Source: Bacteroidales bacterium UBA5342
Lineage (GTDB): Bacteria > Bacteroidota > Bacteroidia > Bacteroidales > UBA5342
Assembly: GCA_002408065.1 (NCBI GenBank)
Contig: DHQI01000055.1
Location: 25,134-89,133, forward strand
Direction of reading: 5' to 3'
Length of the DNA stretch: 64,000 bases
Numbering within the stretch: position 1 is the first letter of the stretch; each line of letters opens with the position of its first letter. Below, one piece after another: positions 1-8,861 of the stretch. Position numbers and translations under genes: made by a program. The notes under the pieces were generated by a model. It made no database searches. It was given only the letters and a program-made list of their open reading frames with translations, and was not told the origin of the DNA.

Positions 1-1
1 G

Positions 2-412
2 CAGGATCAAGGAAAAACATATGATTTTGCTTGTTGTATATATCCGACTGCTCCGTTTATCACAAAAGAAACATTAACTGACTCTTTCGAAAAGCTTAAT
101 GCCAAAAAATTTGACACCATTTTCCCCGTTGTTAAATATAGCTATCCAATACAACGTGCTTTGAAAAAATCTGACGAAATGGTCAGTATGGTTTGGGAAG
201 AGCACATAAATAGTCGCTCACAGGACCTTCAAGAACGCTATCACGATGCGGGACAGTTTTATTGGTTCAGTGTAGAAGCTTTTTCAAGAACCCCAAAACT
301 CTTCACAAACAACACAGGTTTTTTTGAAGTAGACGAGCTCTTTGTTCAGGACATTGACACTGAAGTTGATTGGAAATTGGCTGAATTAAAATACCAATTG
401 CTAAACAAATGA
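2..412 (+). CDS. pseF: Pseudaminic acid cytidylyltransferase PseF, C-terminal part
   Basis: The reading frame is open from the window edge to a TGA at 410-412, so only the last ~136 residues are present. The enzyme would activate pseudaminic acid with CTP to give CMP-Pse for glycan assembly in the cytoplasm. Visible signs are a CIYPTAPF segment, typical of the NeuA/PseF cytidylyltransferase fold, and further on the stretch RYHDAGQFYW, which is characteristic of PseF rather than NeuA. The stop overlaps the next start by 4 bases (ATGA), so the two are probably translationally coupled. The neighbouring pseI supports the pathway. The N-terminus with the nucleotide-binding loop lies outside the window. 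Confidence 0.88.
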   Translation, partial: QDQGKTYDFACCIYPTAPFITKETLTDSFEKLNAKKFDTIFPVVKYSYPIQRALKKSDEMVSMVWEEHINSRSQDLQERYHDAGQFYWFSVEAFSRTPKLFTNNTGFFEVDELFVQDIDTEVDWKLAELKYQLLNK

Positions 413-1434
413 GAAAATACAAAGCTCTAAACAGACAAACATACCATAATGACATCTATTCTATCGTTCCTATCAGGCACGAAGACAGATACTGCATTAT
501 GAAATGGCGAAATGAGCAAATGTATCATTTACGACAAGCAAGCCCATTGACAAAGCAGTCACAAGACCATTACTACAACACTGTTATCAATTCATTATTT
601 GAAGAAGAATGCCCGTCACAACTTCTATTCTCCTACTTGGAAAATGGCAAATGCATAGGCTATGGTGGTCTTGTACATATCAATTGGATAGACAAGAATG
701 CAGAAGTATCATTCATCATGAATACTGAGCTCGAAAAAAACACATTTCAACTACATTGGAGCAAATATCTCAAGATGCTGGACGAACTGGCCTTTGAAGA
801 ACTCAATCTGCACAAAATATATACTTATGCTTTTGATTTAAGACCACACTTGTATGAAGCACTTGAACGAGCTGATTATATACGCGAAGCATGCCTCAAA
901 GAACATTGTTTTTTTGAAGGAGAATACAAAGATGTTGTTATTCATTCAAAAAACAGAAATAACTACACATTAACTCTCAAGGATGCTTCCATTGAAGACA
1001 GCGAGCAACTTTTTGATTGGGCAAATGACCCTACAGTAAGGGAATTATCTTTCAATAACTCAAACATAGAATACGCAACACATCAAAAATGGTTTAAATA
1101 CAAACTTAACAGTCAAGATTGTTCAATTTTTATTTTCCATATTAGAAACTGGCCAGTTGGTCAAGTTAGGATTGAAAAGGAATCTGGGCGCTCTATTATC
1201 GGTATAAGCATCGATAAAAAGCTCAGAGGTAAAGGCCTTGCACCCATCTTGTTGAGAAAGGCTATCAATCATTATTGGATAGACAACAAACAGGATATTA
1301 TTGCCTATATAAAACCAGATAATAAAGCATCAATTAAAGCTTTTGAAATTTGTGGATTTGCTTATAATAAAACGACTACTATAAGTGGTTGCTTCGCATT
1401 AGAGTATTGTATTAAAAGAAATAGTAATGAATAA
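409..1434 (+). CDS. Tandem GNAT-domain acetyltransferase (PseH-like candidate)
   Basis: 341 aa that read as two consecutive GNAT N-acyltransferase domains. The first (about residues 15-185) has the PseH-like ending HKIYTYAFDLRPHLYEAL, followed by a region rich in Cys and Phe. The second (about 190-335) contains DASIEDSEQLFDWANDP and the acetyl-CoA loop KLRGKGLAPILLRKA, then a PDNKASIKAFEICGF motif typical of GNAT motif B. It sits between pseF and pseI, overlapping both (4 and 8 bases). N-acetylation of the 4-amino intermediate of pseudaminic acid is the expected missing step. The second domain resembles the GNAT domain often fused to or found beside PseG. Which domain acetylates which amino group is inference. 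Confidence 0.75.
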   Translation: MRKYKALNRQTYHNDIYSIVPIRHEDRYCIMKWRNEQMYHLRQASPLTKQSQDHYYNTVINSLFEEECPSQLLFSYLENGKCIGYGGLVHINWIDKNAEVSFIMNTELEKNTFQLHWSKYLKMLDELAFEELNLHKIYTYAFDLRPHLYEALERADYIREACLKEHCFFEGEYKDVVIHSKNRNNYTLTLKDASIEDSEQLFDWANDPTVRELSFNNSNIEYATHQKWFKYKLNSQDCSIFIFHIRNWPVGQVRIEKESGRSIIGISIDKKLRGKGLAPILLRKAINHYWIDNKQDIIAYIKPDNKASIKAFEICGFAYNKTTTISGCFALEYCIKRNSNE

Positions 1435-2461
1435 TAATACTAGTACATTCATAATTGCTGAGTTGTCTGCTAACCACAATGGTTCAATAGAATTAGCTAA
1501 AGAAACCATTATTGCGGCCAAAAAGTGTGGTGCAGATGCTATCAAACTACAAACTTACACTGCGGATACCATTACTATTGACTGCAAAAAAGAAGATTTT
1601 CTAATCAAAGGAAATGAACTCTGGGAAGGTTATAATTTATATGCTCTATATAATGAGGCTCATACACCTTGGGAGTGGCATAAAGAGCTATTTGAAACGG
1701 CTCGTCAAAACGACTTAGTTTGTTTCAGTAGCCCTTTTGACAAAACTGCTATTGATTTTCTAGAAGAACTCGATAATCCAATATACAAAATAGCTTCCTT
1801 TGAAATTCAAGATACTCCTCTTATAGAGTATGCAGCATCAAAAGGAAAACCAATGATTATTTCTACAGGTATTGCTGAACTTAAAGATATTGAATTAGCG
1901 CTTGAGACTTGTCACAATGTTGGAAACAATGATATCACACTGCTTAAATGTACTTCGGCATATCCAGCACCTATCGAAGAAGCTAATCTGGCAGTAATGC
2001 AAGATCTAAAAAACAGGTTTGGAGTAAAAGTTGGACTAAGTGACCACACATTAGGCACAACACTTCCTATTGCAGCAGTAGCTATGGGAGCCGAAGTTAT
2101 TGAGAAGCACTTTATCCTAGACAGATCAATCGGTGGCCCGGATGCGGCTTTTTCTTTGGATAAAAAAGAATTTACCGAAATGGTAAATGCTATACGTAAC
2201 ACAGAAAAAGCTATTGGCAAAGTAGATTATACGCTTTCTGAAAAGCAGATTAAGAATAAACAGTTTGGGCGTTCTCTTTATGTTGTTGAAGACATAAAAG
2301 CTGGAGAAGAATTTACAGAAAAGAATGTGAGATCTATTCGCCCGGGATTTGGGATGCATCCAAAGCATTTAAAAACCATTATTGGTATGAATTCTAAGCA
2401 TTCTATCAAAAGAGGTTCCCCCCTAAACAAAGACCTCCTATCAGACAAGAACAAAATATAA
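1427..2461 (+). CDS. pseI: Pseudaminic acid synthase PseI
   Basis: 344 aa, full length for the NeuB/PseI family. It would condense 2,4-diacetamido-2,4,6-trideoxy-L-altrose with phosphoenolpyruvate to form pseudaminic acid in the cytoplasm. The TIM-barrel part shows IAELSANHNGS at the N-terminus, DAIKLQTYTADT, the ISTGIAEL loop, LLKCTSAYPAP and LSDHTLG. The segment GGPDAAFSLD is the form seen in PseI rather than sialic acid synthases. A C-terminal SAF (antifreeze-like) domain spans about residues 280-340. The start overlaps the upstream GNAT gene by 8 bases, marking an operon. Confidence 0.93.
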   Translation: MNNNTSTFIIAELSANHNGSIELAKETIIAAKKCGADAIKLQTYTADTITIDCKKEDFLIKGNELWEGYNLYALYNEAHTPWEWHKELFETARQNDLVCFSSPFDKTAIDFLEELDNPIYKIASFEIQDTPLIEYAASKGKPMIISTGIAELKDIELALETCHNVGNNDITLLKCTSAYPAPIEEANLAVMQDLKNRFGVKVGLSDHTLGTTLPIAAVAMGAEVIEKHFILDRSIGGPDAAFSLDKKEFTEMVNAIRNTEKAIGKVDYTLSEKQIKNKQFGRSLYVVEDIKAGEEFTEKNVRSIRPGFGMHPKHLKTIIGMNSKHSIKRGSPLNKDLLSDKNKI

Positions 2462-2534
2462 GTCCCTATCTTTTTACGCTTTAAACAAAGAAGAAAAACA
2501 TCTTATCATATGCAAATTATCACATAAGAAAAAT

Positions 2535-3647
2535 ATGAATACGATAACAATCATCTCCACATATCCTGAATTCGGCTCAAAGAACATTGGTGACGCACTG
2601 ATTACAAACAGCTTAAAACAGGCAATCAGTGATTTACTAGGGCCACATTTAACATTTAACACCATTTGGAGAGCAGCACAATGGAACAAAGTAAAAGAAA
2701 CGATAATTAAGTCTGACTTTATAATTTTCGCCTGCTTGGCAATACGTGAAAATATGGGTACTAACGAATACCCATTTATTAATGAAATATTAAACTCTTC
2801 CATCCCATTTGGCATTATGTCTAGTGGAACAGCTTTAAACCCATACGATACTGATATATTGAATACATTCCCCGAGTCAACTACTCATTTATTAGAAAAA
2901 CTAAATAAAAAAGCTGTATTCTTTAACACAAGAGGAGTATTGACTCAATCCTTTTGCGAAAACTTGAATTTAAATAATGTTTCTTTTGCAGGTGACATAG
3001 CTTTTTATGATACACGCTTCGACCACAGAGAATTTCAATCATTAGACTCCATCAAAAGCATTGTCATATCAGACCCACATTATCCATCCATTTTTAAAAA
3101 TTCATATATTCGCCTTATAAAGACAATCCGAAAAGAATACCCAAACGCATCGATTACAACACTCTTTCATGGCATTAACCCTATCATTGAGCAAATATGC
3201 AAGGAAGAGAGGATCCCCTTTATAAAGATTTATGAAGATATAGTTAACGGACTTGACAAGTATGATGATTATGACATGCATATAGGATTTCGGGTTCATG
3301 CCCATGTTTCGATGCTTAAAAGGAGAAAACCTTCTTACTTGATCGAACAAGATGGACGAGGTATTGACTATGGTCTAACTATCAATAATAATATCTCCAT
3401 CAACTCAGCTCCAATCCCACTTGTCCGTTTTAGTTTAAAAAAACTTTACAGGTTCCTTCCGAAAGGAAAAGAATATCTTAAGGTTAACAGCAACAATATT
3501 GATTTATTATTTGCAATTATCAAACAAGATAAAAAAACAAATTTCAGGCGATTTACGTCAATAGAAAAACAAATAAACACCTTCATATCAAACATTAAAA
3601 TAGACTTAAAAAAGATTACACTTTCATTCAAAAATTCAAGTATTTAG
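2535..3647 (+). CDS. Polysaccharide pyruvyltransferase family protein
   Basis: 370 aa. The family (CsaB/WcaK type, GT-B-like fold) transfers pyruvyl from PEP to sugar hydroxyls as a ketal, although some members have other roles. Supporting segments are FGSKNIGDALITNSLKQAI at the N-terminus, MSSGTALNPYDTD, and the C-terminal signature DYDMHIGFRVHAHV followed by EQDGRGIDYG. No signal peptide or membrane segment is seen, so it should be cytoplasmic. It lies 73 bases after pseI and 20 bases before the flippase, on the same strand, so it is probably in the same transcript and modifies the repeat unit. The precise donor and acceptor are unknown. Confidence 0.82.
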   Translation: MNTITIISTYPEFGSKNIGDALITNSLKQAISDLLGPHLTFNTIWRAAQWNKVKETIIKSDFIIFACLAIRENMGTNEYPFINEILNSSIPFGIMSSGTALNPYDTDILNTFPESTTHLLEKLNKKAVFFNTRGVLTQSFCENLNLNNVSFAGDIAFYDTRFDHREFQSLDSIKSIVISDPHYPSIFKNSYIRLIKTIRKEYPNASITTLFHGINPIIEQICKEERIPFIKIYEDIVNGLDKYDDYDMHIGFRVHAHVSMLKRRKPSYLIEQDGRGIDYGLTINNNISINSAPIPLVRFSLKKLYRFLPKGKEYLKVNSNNIDLLFAIIKQDKKTNFRRFTSIEKQINTFISNIKIDLKKITLSFKNSSI

Positions 3648-3667
3648 CCTAAAACACCATCTAAGAG

Positions 3668-5170
3668 ATGCTAAGAGATATCAAACAGACATCAATCCAT
3701 TCATTTATTTATGCTTTAGGAAATATTGGCACAAAAGTCATTGGCCTAATTCTTATTCCAATTTACACCAATCCTCAATACCTATCTCACGATGATTTTG
3801 GGGTTTTAGCAATATTGGAAGCAACGATGCTACTATTAACATCTCTTCTTCCTATGGCAATGCACTCAAGCATTTCTAGATGGTACTGGGATAAATCGTT
3901 CGCTGACAAACAGAAGAGCATTTTTTTCTCAAGTCTACTCTTCCTTGCCATAATCATTATCCCCACAAGCTTGATTCTTCTGTTGAATTCAAAGAGTTTA
4001 TCTTTAATAATCTTTTCCTCTACCGATTATTCAACAATTTTACAACTAACTGTTGCCACAGCTTCTTTATCTGTAATAAATAATCAGATATCAAATATTA
4101 TAAGACTACAATCCAAATCACTTTTCTTTAGTCTAACCCAAGTTGTCAAACTTTTATTAAATCTTGGATTAATAATATGGAGCATCGTATATAATCATGG
4201 TGGAATCAATGAAATATGGAAAGCTAACCTTATTAGTGAAATTTTAGTATGCATTATTTACATCCCATTTACCTTAAAAAACATCTCTTTTACATTTGAA
4301 AGCAGAATCATTAAAGATATGTTTTCATATGGCTACCCTCTTATGCTCAGTTCAACGGCAGCAGTAATACTGACTGTTACAGATAGATATATGCTAAATT
4401 CTATGGTTGGATTAGTAGATACTGGCATATACTCTCTTGGCTATCGCATAGCTAACACCTTACAAATTGTAGTAGCAGCATCTATAGGGAATGCATTAAT
4501 ACCTATCAGAATGAAAAAAATTAATGATCCAAACCACCATCGTTTTTATTCAAAAAATGTAACATATGTATCACTTGTATTTTCCTTTTTTCTGTTGCTC
4601 CTTTCGCTTTTTTCATTGGAAATATTAAATATTTTCACCAAATCTGATGTATATCTAGAATCAAACTTTATTATCCCATTGATCGCATTCTCTCTTCTAT
4701 TTAAGCAACTGAAAAACTATACGACAATAGGAATAATAATAAAAAAGAAAACAAAAATACTAGGAATCTTAACCTTCATTACAAGCCTAATCAACATAGC
4801 CCTCAACTACTTATTCATCTCAAGATGGAATTTCTATGGAGCAGCAATAGCTACGTTGTTATCTCAAGCATTTTTATATTTGGCAATTGTTTTTGTTTCA
4901 CACAACATATATCCTATTAGATATGAATGGAGGAAACTGTGCATCCTAATTTTAACAACACTCACTTATCTCTGTTTGGGACTTTTAATATCAAATCTAC
5001 CAAGCACCTACCGTGTATTACTTAAAGGACTCTTTATGTTAAGTTTCCCATTTACACTATACTTTTTAAATTTTTACGAGAGAATTGAGATCGATACCGT
5101 AAAAAAGATTATTATGAATATCAAAAAAAAGTCATCAAGCAAAGATGAGTTAAAGAATTTATTTCATTAA
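3668..5170 (+). CDS. Wzx-type oligosaccharide flippase
   Basis: 500 aa with 12 or more hydrophobic segments, typical of MATE/MOP-superfamily polysaccharide exporters that move undecaprenyl-linked repeat units across the inner membrane. The start MLRDIKQTSIHSFIYALGNIGTKVIGLILIPIYTNP is split across the usual amphipathic N-terminus plus TM1 arrangement of this family. A central motif DRYMLNSMVGLVDTGIYSL is typical of Wzx proteins. It is AT-rich like its neighbours, which is usual for variable glycan loci. It is spaced 4 bases from the next gene. No Wzy polymerase can be assigned in the window. Confidence 0.9.
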   Translation: MLRDIKQTSIHSFIYALGNIGTKVIGLILIPIYTNPQYLSHDDFGVLAILEATMLLLTSLLPMAMHSSISRWYWDKSFADKQKSIFFSSLLFLAIIIIPTSLILLLNSKSLSLIIFSSTDYSTILQLTVATASLSVINNQISNIIRLQSKSLFFSLTQVVKLLLNLGLIIWSIVYNHGGINEIWKANLISEILVCIIYIPFTLKNISFTFESRIIKDMFSYGYPLMLSSTAAVILTVTDRYMLNSMVGLVDTGIYSLGYRIANTLQIVVAASIGNALIPIRMKKINDPNHHRFYSKNVTYVSLVFSFFLLLLSLFSLEILNIFTKSDVYLESNFIIPLIAFSLLFKQLKNYTTIGIIIKKKTKILGILTFITSLINIALNYLFISRWNFYGAAIATLLSQAFLYLAIVFVSHNIYPIRYEWRKLCILILTTLTYLCLGLLISNLPSTYRVLLKGLFMLSFPFTLYFLNFYERIEIDTVKKIIMNIKKKSSSKDELKNLFH

Positions 5171-5174
5171 ATCT

Positions 5175-6242
5175 ATGTTAAAAAATATTATATCTGTATA
5201 TAAAAAACAAGGATGGTCTGTATTAGTTTTATTGCCAACCAAAGTATTCATGAAGTTTTTTTTCTTTAAAACGGCCCATCAACGTTTTTTTAAGAAAATG
5301 GACAATAGAAAGGCTCTCGCACTTGATGATTACAACAAAATATTAAAGCCCTTTAATTCATACTTTCTCGATCCAATTCAACAAAACAACTATTATGGCA
5401 ATGCCAAAACAATAAAGGACTTCATTAAAGACAAACAAAGTAATAGCCATTTTGAGATTGAACATGGTGCTGTCTTAGTCTTTAACGAAGAAGTAACTAA
5501 AAATCAATTCAACACAGATCCCCCAAATGCCTATTTGGTCATGGGAGCGAAACGCGAGGATTTCTACAAAAAATTCTTCCCAAAGATGAATATAAAAGCA
5601 ATAGGACCTTACATCCATTACTCCCCTCTTATCTATGACAATGAGACTGTCAAGAAAAAAAAGGAAGCCCTTGGAAGGAACCTATTAATATTCCCTAGTC
5701 ACTCCACTATAACATTTGATTACAACTATGAAACAAAACAACTAAAAGATGAAGTTGATCGTATTGGAGAGGATTTTGACACGATTTCACTATGCTTTTA
5801 CTGGAAAGATATCTTATCAGGCAAACACAATGCTTTTGTTGGAGATTCGCGCTATCAGATTGTAACGGCAGGACATATATACGATCCTCACTTCCTATCT
5901 AGGTTAAAAACTATTATTTACCTATCTGACTGCACTGCCTCTAATGCTATTGGAACACACATTGGCTACAGTCTTTATTTAAATAAACCCCATCGCTTTA
6001 TTTCTCAAAACATTGAAACAAAGATTTCACAAAAGAACTGGAAAGCAGAATATCTCACCTTAAATAAAAGTGATTGGGATATTAGGTTGGAGAAGTCAAA
6101 CCATTTGTTTAAAAAAACATTTGAACTAGATCAATGGAAAATAACCAAAGATCAACTAGATTTGTGCAATGAATATTGGGGATTTGACCAAATAAAATCG
6201 CCTGATCAATTACGAAAGATTATATCACAACAAAAACAATAG
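5175..6242 (+). CDS. Uncharacterised glycan-locus protein, possible GT-B-like transferase
   Basis: 355 aa, no signal peptide. I do not recognise the family with certainty. The N-terminal third contains a hydrophobic, aromatic stretch (VLVLLPTKVFMKFFFFK) that may associate with the membrane. The C-terminal half alternates beta/alpha and ends with SDCTASNAIGTHIGYSLYLN, resembling the nucleotide-sugar binding half of GT-B capsule and glycerophosphotransferase-type enzymes, where a conserved Ser/Asp loop precedes a helix contacting the donor. Its position between a flippase and a sugar-nucleotide dehydratase favours a transferase role, perhaps for the nonulosonic acid. This is inference from context. 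Confidence 0.5.
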   Translation: MLKNIISVYKKQGWSVLVLLPTKVFMKFFFFKTAHQRFFKKMDNRKALALDDYNKILKPFNSYFLDPIQQNNYYGNAKTIKDFIKDKQSNSHFEIEHGAVLVFNEEVTKNQFNTDPPNAYLVMGAKREDFYKKFFPKMNIKAIGPYIHYSPLIYDNETVKKKKEALGRNLLIFPSHSTITFDYNYETKQLKDEVDRIGEDFDTISLCFYWKDILSGKHNAFVGDSRYQIVTAGHIYDPHFLSRLKTIIYLSDCTASNAIGTHIGYSLYLNKPHRFISQNIETKISQKNWKAEYLTLNKSDWDIRLEKSNHLFKKTFELDQWKITKDQLDLCNEYWGFDQIKSPDQLRKIISQQKQ

Positions 6243-6249
6243 AAAGTAT

Positions 6250-7236
6250 ATGATAAAAGATAAAAACGTCCTAATTACAGGAGCAGATGGATTCATTGGG
6301 TCTCATTTAACAGAGATGTTACTAAAAGAGGGAGCCAATGTTACTGCACTCTCATATTATAACTCTTTCAACTACTGGGGCTGGCTTGATGGCCAGGAAC
6401 ACTCAAATTTGAAAATCCTTACAGGCGATGTTAGAGATCCTCATTTTTGCAAACTAATCACGAAGGATATTGACATTGTGTTCCATTTAGCTGCATTAAT
6501 AGCAATTCCATATTCATATCAGGCTCCGGACAGTTATGTTGACACAAATATAAAAGGTACATTAAACATATGCCAAGCATCTAAAGAAAATAACGTAAAA
6601 AGACTACTCGTTACCTCAACATCCGAAGTTTATGGCACTGCCCAATATGTTCCTATTGATGAAAAGCACCCCAAACAAGCACAATCACCATATTCTGCTT
6701 CAAAAATAGCAGCAGACGCCATGGCTATGAGTTTCTACAATGCTTTTGAACTTCCGATAACAATCGTAAGGCCATTTAATACATATGGTCCAAGACAATC
6801 AGCAAGAGCCATTATTCCAACGATTATTTCTCAAATTGCAAACGGCTCTAGAGAAATAAAACTTGGAGACTTATCACCTACTCGTGATTTTAATTACGTA
6901 AAAGATACTTGTAGAGGTTTTATTGAGTTAGCACAATGTGACGAAGCAATTGGAGAGGAGGTAAACATTGCGACAAACACAGAGATTTCTATGCTAAACA
7001 CTCTTGAAATCATTGCTGAATTAATGAATTCTGATGTTGACTTCATACAAGATAAGCAACGTCTACGCCCCAAGAATTCAGAAGTTTTCCGTCTTTGGGG
7101 TGATAATACTAAGATAAAGAAACTCACAAATTATTCTCCTCAATTCAAGATTAGAGAAGGGCTAAAAGAAACCATTGATTGGTTCACTGACAAGTCCAAT
7201 TTAAAAAAATACAAGTCAAATATTTATAATGTATAA
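6250..7236 (+). CDS. LegB-like NAD-dependent sugar-nucleotide 4,6-dehydratase (SDR)
   Basis: 328 aa extended-SDR. It shows the Rossmann motif GADGFIGS, the catalytic STSEVYG serine region and the YSASK Tyr-Lys pair. The segment ALSYYNSFNYWGWLDG near residue 35 is characteristic of the LegB-type dehydratases of the legionaminic acid cassette rather than generic epimerases. It lies 7 bases after the upstream gene and 6 bases before a nucleotidyltransferase of the type that makes the GDP- or UDP-activated substrate. The other legionaminic genes (aminotransferase, hydrolase, synthase) are not in the window, so the sugar made here may be different. Confidence 0.82.
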   Translation: MIKDKNVLITGADGFIGSHLTEMLLKEGANVTALSYYNSFNYWGWLDGQEHSNLKILTGDVRDPHFCKLITKDIDIVFHLAALIAIPYSYQAPDSYVDTNIKGTLNICQASKENNVKRLLVTSTSEVYGTAQYVPIDEKHPKQAQSPYSASKIAADAMAMSFYNAFELPITIVRPFNTYGPRQSARAIIPTIISQIANGSREIKLGDLSPTRDFNYVKDTCRGFIELAQCDEAIGEEVNIATNTEISMLNTLEIIAELMNSDVDFIQDKQRLRPKNSEVFRLWGDNTKIKKLTNYSPQFKIREGLKETIDWFTDKSNLKKYKSNIYNV

Positions 7237-7242
7237 TTTAAT

Positions 7243-7947
7243 ATGCAAGCCATTATATTAGCTGGAGGTAAAGGAACAAGGTTAAAACCATTTACCAACA
7301 ATTTCCCAAAGCCATTGGTACCTATTGACGATTTACCAATTCTAGAAATAGTTCTTCGCCAACTAAAACATCATAATATTACTAAAATCACCCTAGCTGT
7401 TAATCACCTTGCCAGCTTAATACAAGCATTTTTTGGTAATGGAGAACGCTTAGGGCTTGACATTACATATTCATTAGAAAACACACCATTAGGAACAGCT
7501 GGCCCAATAGCTTTAGTTGAGGATTTGGACGATGATTTTTTAGTAATGAACGGAGATTTATTATCAACAATAAACTATAGTGAATTGATAAAATTTCACA
7601 AATCTAGCAAAAGTGACATAACAATTTCAACCCATAAAAGAGAAGAAAAAATTGATCTTGGAGTAGTTGAATCATCTAATGATACATTTATCAACTATAT
7701 TGAGAAACCAACTTACAGTTTTGATGTGAGTATGGGGATTTATGTTATGAACAAACGCATTCTTCAATTTATTGAAAAGAATAAAAAACTAGATATTCCG
7801 GATCTAATTTTAAACGCTCAAAAAGAAAACAAAAGCATCAAATGCTTTAATGACGAATGCTACTGGCTAGACATAGGAAGACCAGACGATTACGAAATAG
7901 CAAGCAATTCATTCAAAGAGAATAGAAACCTTTTTCTTCCTAAATAA
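7243..7947 (+). CDS. Sugar-1-phosphate nucleotidyltransferase
   Basis: 234 aa, a single NTP-transferase domain. The N-terminus carries the signature GGKGTRLKPFTNNFPKPLVPI, and the metal-binding loop is MNGDLLST. It would join a sugar-1-phosphate with an NTP (GTP or UTP, cannot be told by eye) to give the substrate for the adjacent dehydratase. It lacks the C-terminal beta-helix of GlmU or long mannose-1-phosphate guanylyltransferases, matching the short PtmE/RfbA-like forms found in nonulosonic acid clusters. Six bases separate it from the LegB-like gene and 8 from the next SDR, so the three form a tight cassette. Confidence 0.85.
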   Translation: MQAIILAGGKGTRLKPFTNNFPKPLVPIDDLPILEIVLRQLKHHNITKITLAVNHLASLIQAFFGNGERLGLDITYSLENTPLGTAGPIALVEDLDDDFLVMNGDLLSTINYSELIKFHKSSKSDITISTHKREEKIDLGVVESSNDTFINYIEKPTYSFDVSMGIYVMNKRILQFIEKNKKLDIPDLILNAQKENKSIKCFNDECYWLDIGRPDDYEIASNSFKENRNLFLPK

Positions 7948-7955
7948 CGACTACA

Positions 7956-8861
7956 ATGAAAAAGAGAATAGTAATACTTGGAATTAGTGGCTATATCGGA
8001 CAATATATGCAAAGTTTTCTTAGTCAATCAAAACTTGACCAAAAGTATGACATTACTGGAATTGACGTAATAGTCCCTCGCAAGACGATGTGTAATATGA
8101 CTTTTCTAAGAAAAGACCTACAAGATACAAGCTGCTTAAAAGACATGTTATTAAACTCTTCTTTTGATTACTTAATAAATCTTATTGGAATAACTAAAAG
8201 TGACAACCTCCAAAGTTTTATCAACTTAAACGTTAGGTTTCCAGGTAACCTCCTAAACATAATTAGCGAATATAAAATTCCACATAAGAAAATACTGCTT
8301 ATTGGCAGTGCAGCAGAATATGGTGCAAACTCTGATTTACCACTAAAAGAAAATAGCAAACTAATCCCAATAGGGCATTATGGTTTATCGAAACAATTAC
8401 AAACAAACATCTTTGATTTCTACAAAAAAGATAAAGATTTAAACCTTAACTTAGCAAGGGTCTTTAACATTGTCAGCGAAAATATGCCTAGCTCTCTAGC
8501 CTTAGGAAACTTTGCTAATCAAATAAACAACATTAAGTCATCTGGCAATATTAACACCGGGGACCTCTCTTCAAAAAGGGATTTTCTAAATATTGAGGAT
8601 ATAGTCAGTGCTATATTAATTATCTTATTTGAAGGTAAAAAAAGTGAAATATATAATATTTGTTCAGGTCAATCCTGGCAAATAAAAGACTTATTAAATA
8701 TTCTCATTAAAAAATCAAACAAAAGCATTTCAATAATCGAAAAAAAGTCCCCAATTAACAATATTGACGACAGCTATGGTAGTAATGTAAAGCTAAAATC
8801 TTTAGGTTGGGTAACAACAAGCACAGTCCCTGAAACCATTGAAAAGATGATTAACAAGTAG
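7956..8861 (+). CDS. NAD-dependent epimerase/dehydratase (SDR), second in cassette
   Basis: 301 aa extended-SDR with GISGYIG near the N-terminus, an IGSAAEYG active-site serine segment and the catalytic YGLSK. It probably carries out a follow-on epimerisation or reduction on the product of the LegB-like dehydratase just upstream. It is the last gene of the plus-strand glycan operon. Its stop region overlaps by 11 bases the end of the convergent glycosyltransferase gene. The substrate cannot be deduced from the sequence. Confidence 0.78.
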   Translation: MKKRIVILGISGYIGQYMQSFLSQSKLDQKYDITGIDVIVPRKTMCNMTFLRKDLQDTSCLKDMLLNSSFDYLINLIGITKSDNLQSFINLNVRFPGNLLNIISEYKIPHKKILLIGSAAEYGANSDLPLKENSKLIPIGHYGLSKQLQTNIFDFYKKDKDLNLNLARVFNIVSENMPSSLALGNFANQINNIKSSGNINTGDLSSKRDFLNIEDIVSAILIILFEGKKSEIYNICSGQSWQIKDLLNILIKKSNKSISIIEKKSPINNIDDSYGSNVKLKSLGWVTTSTVPETIEKMINK

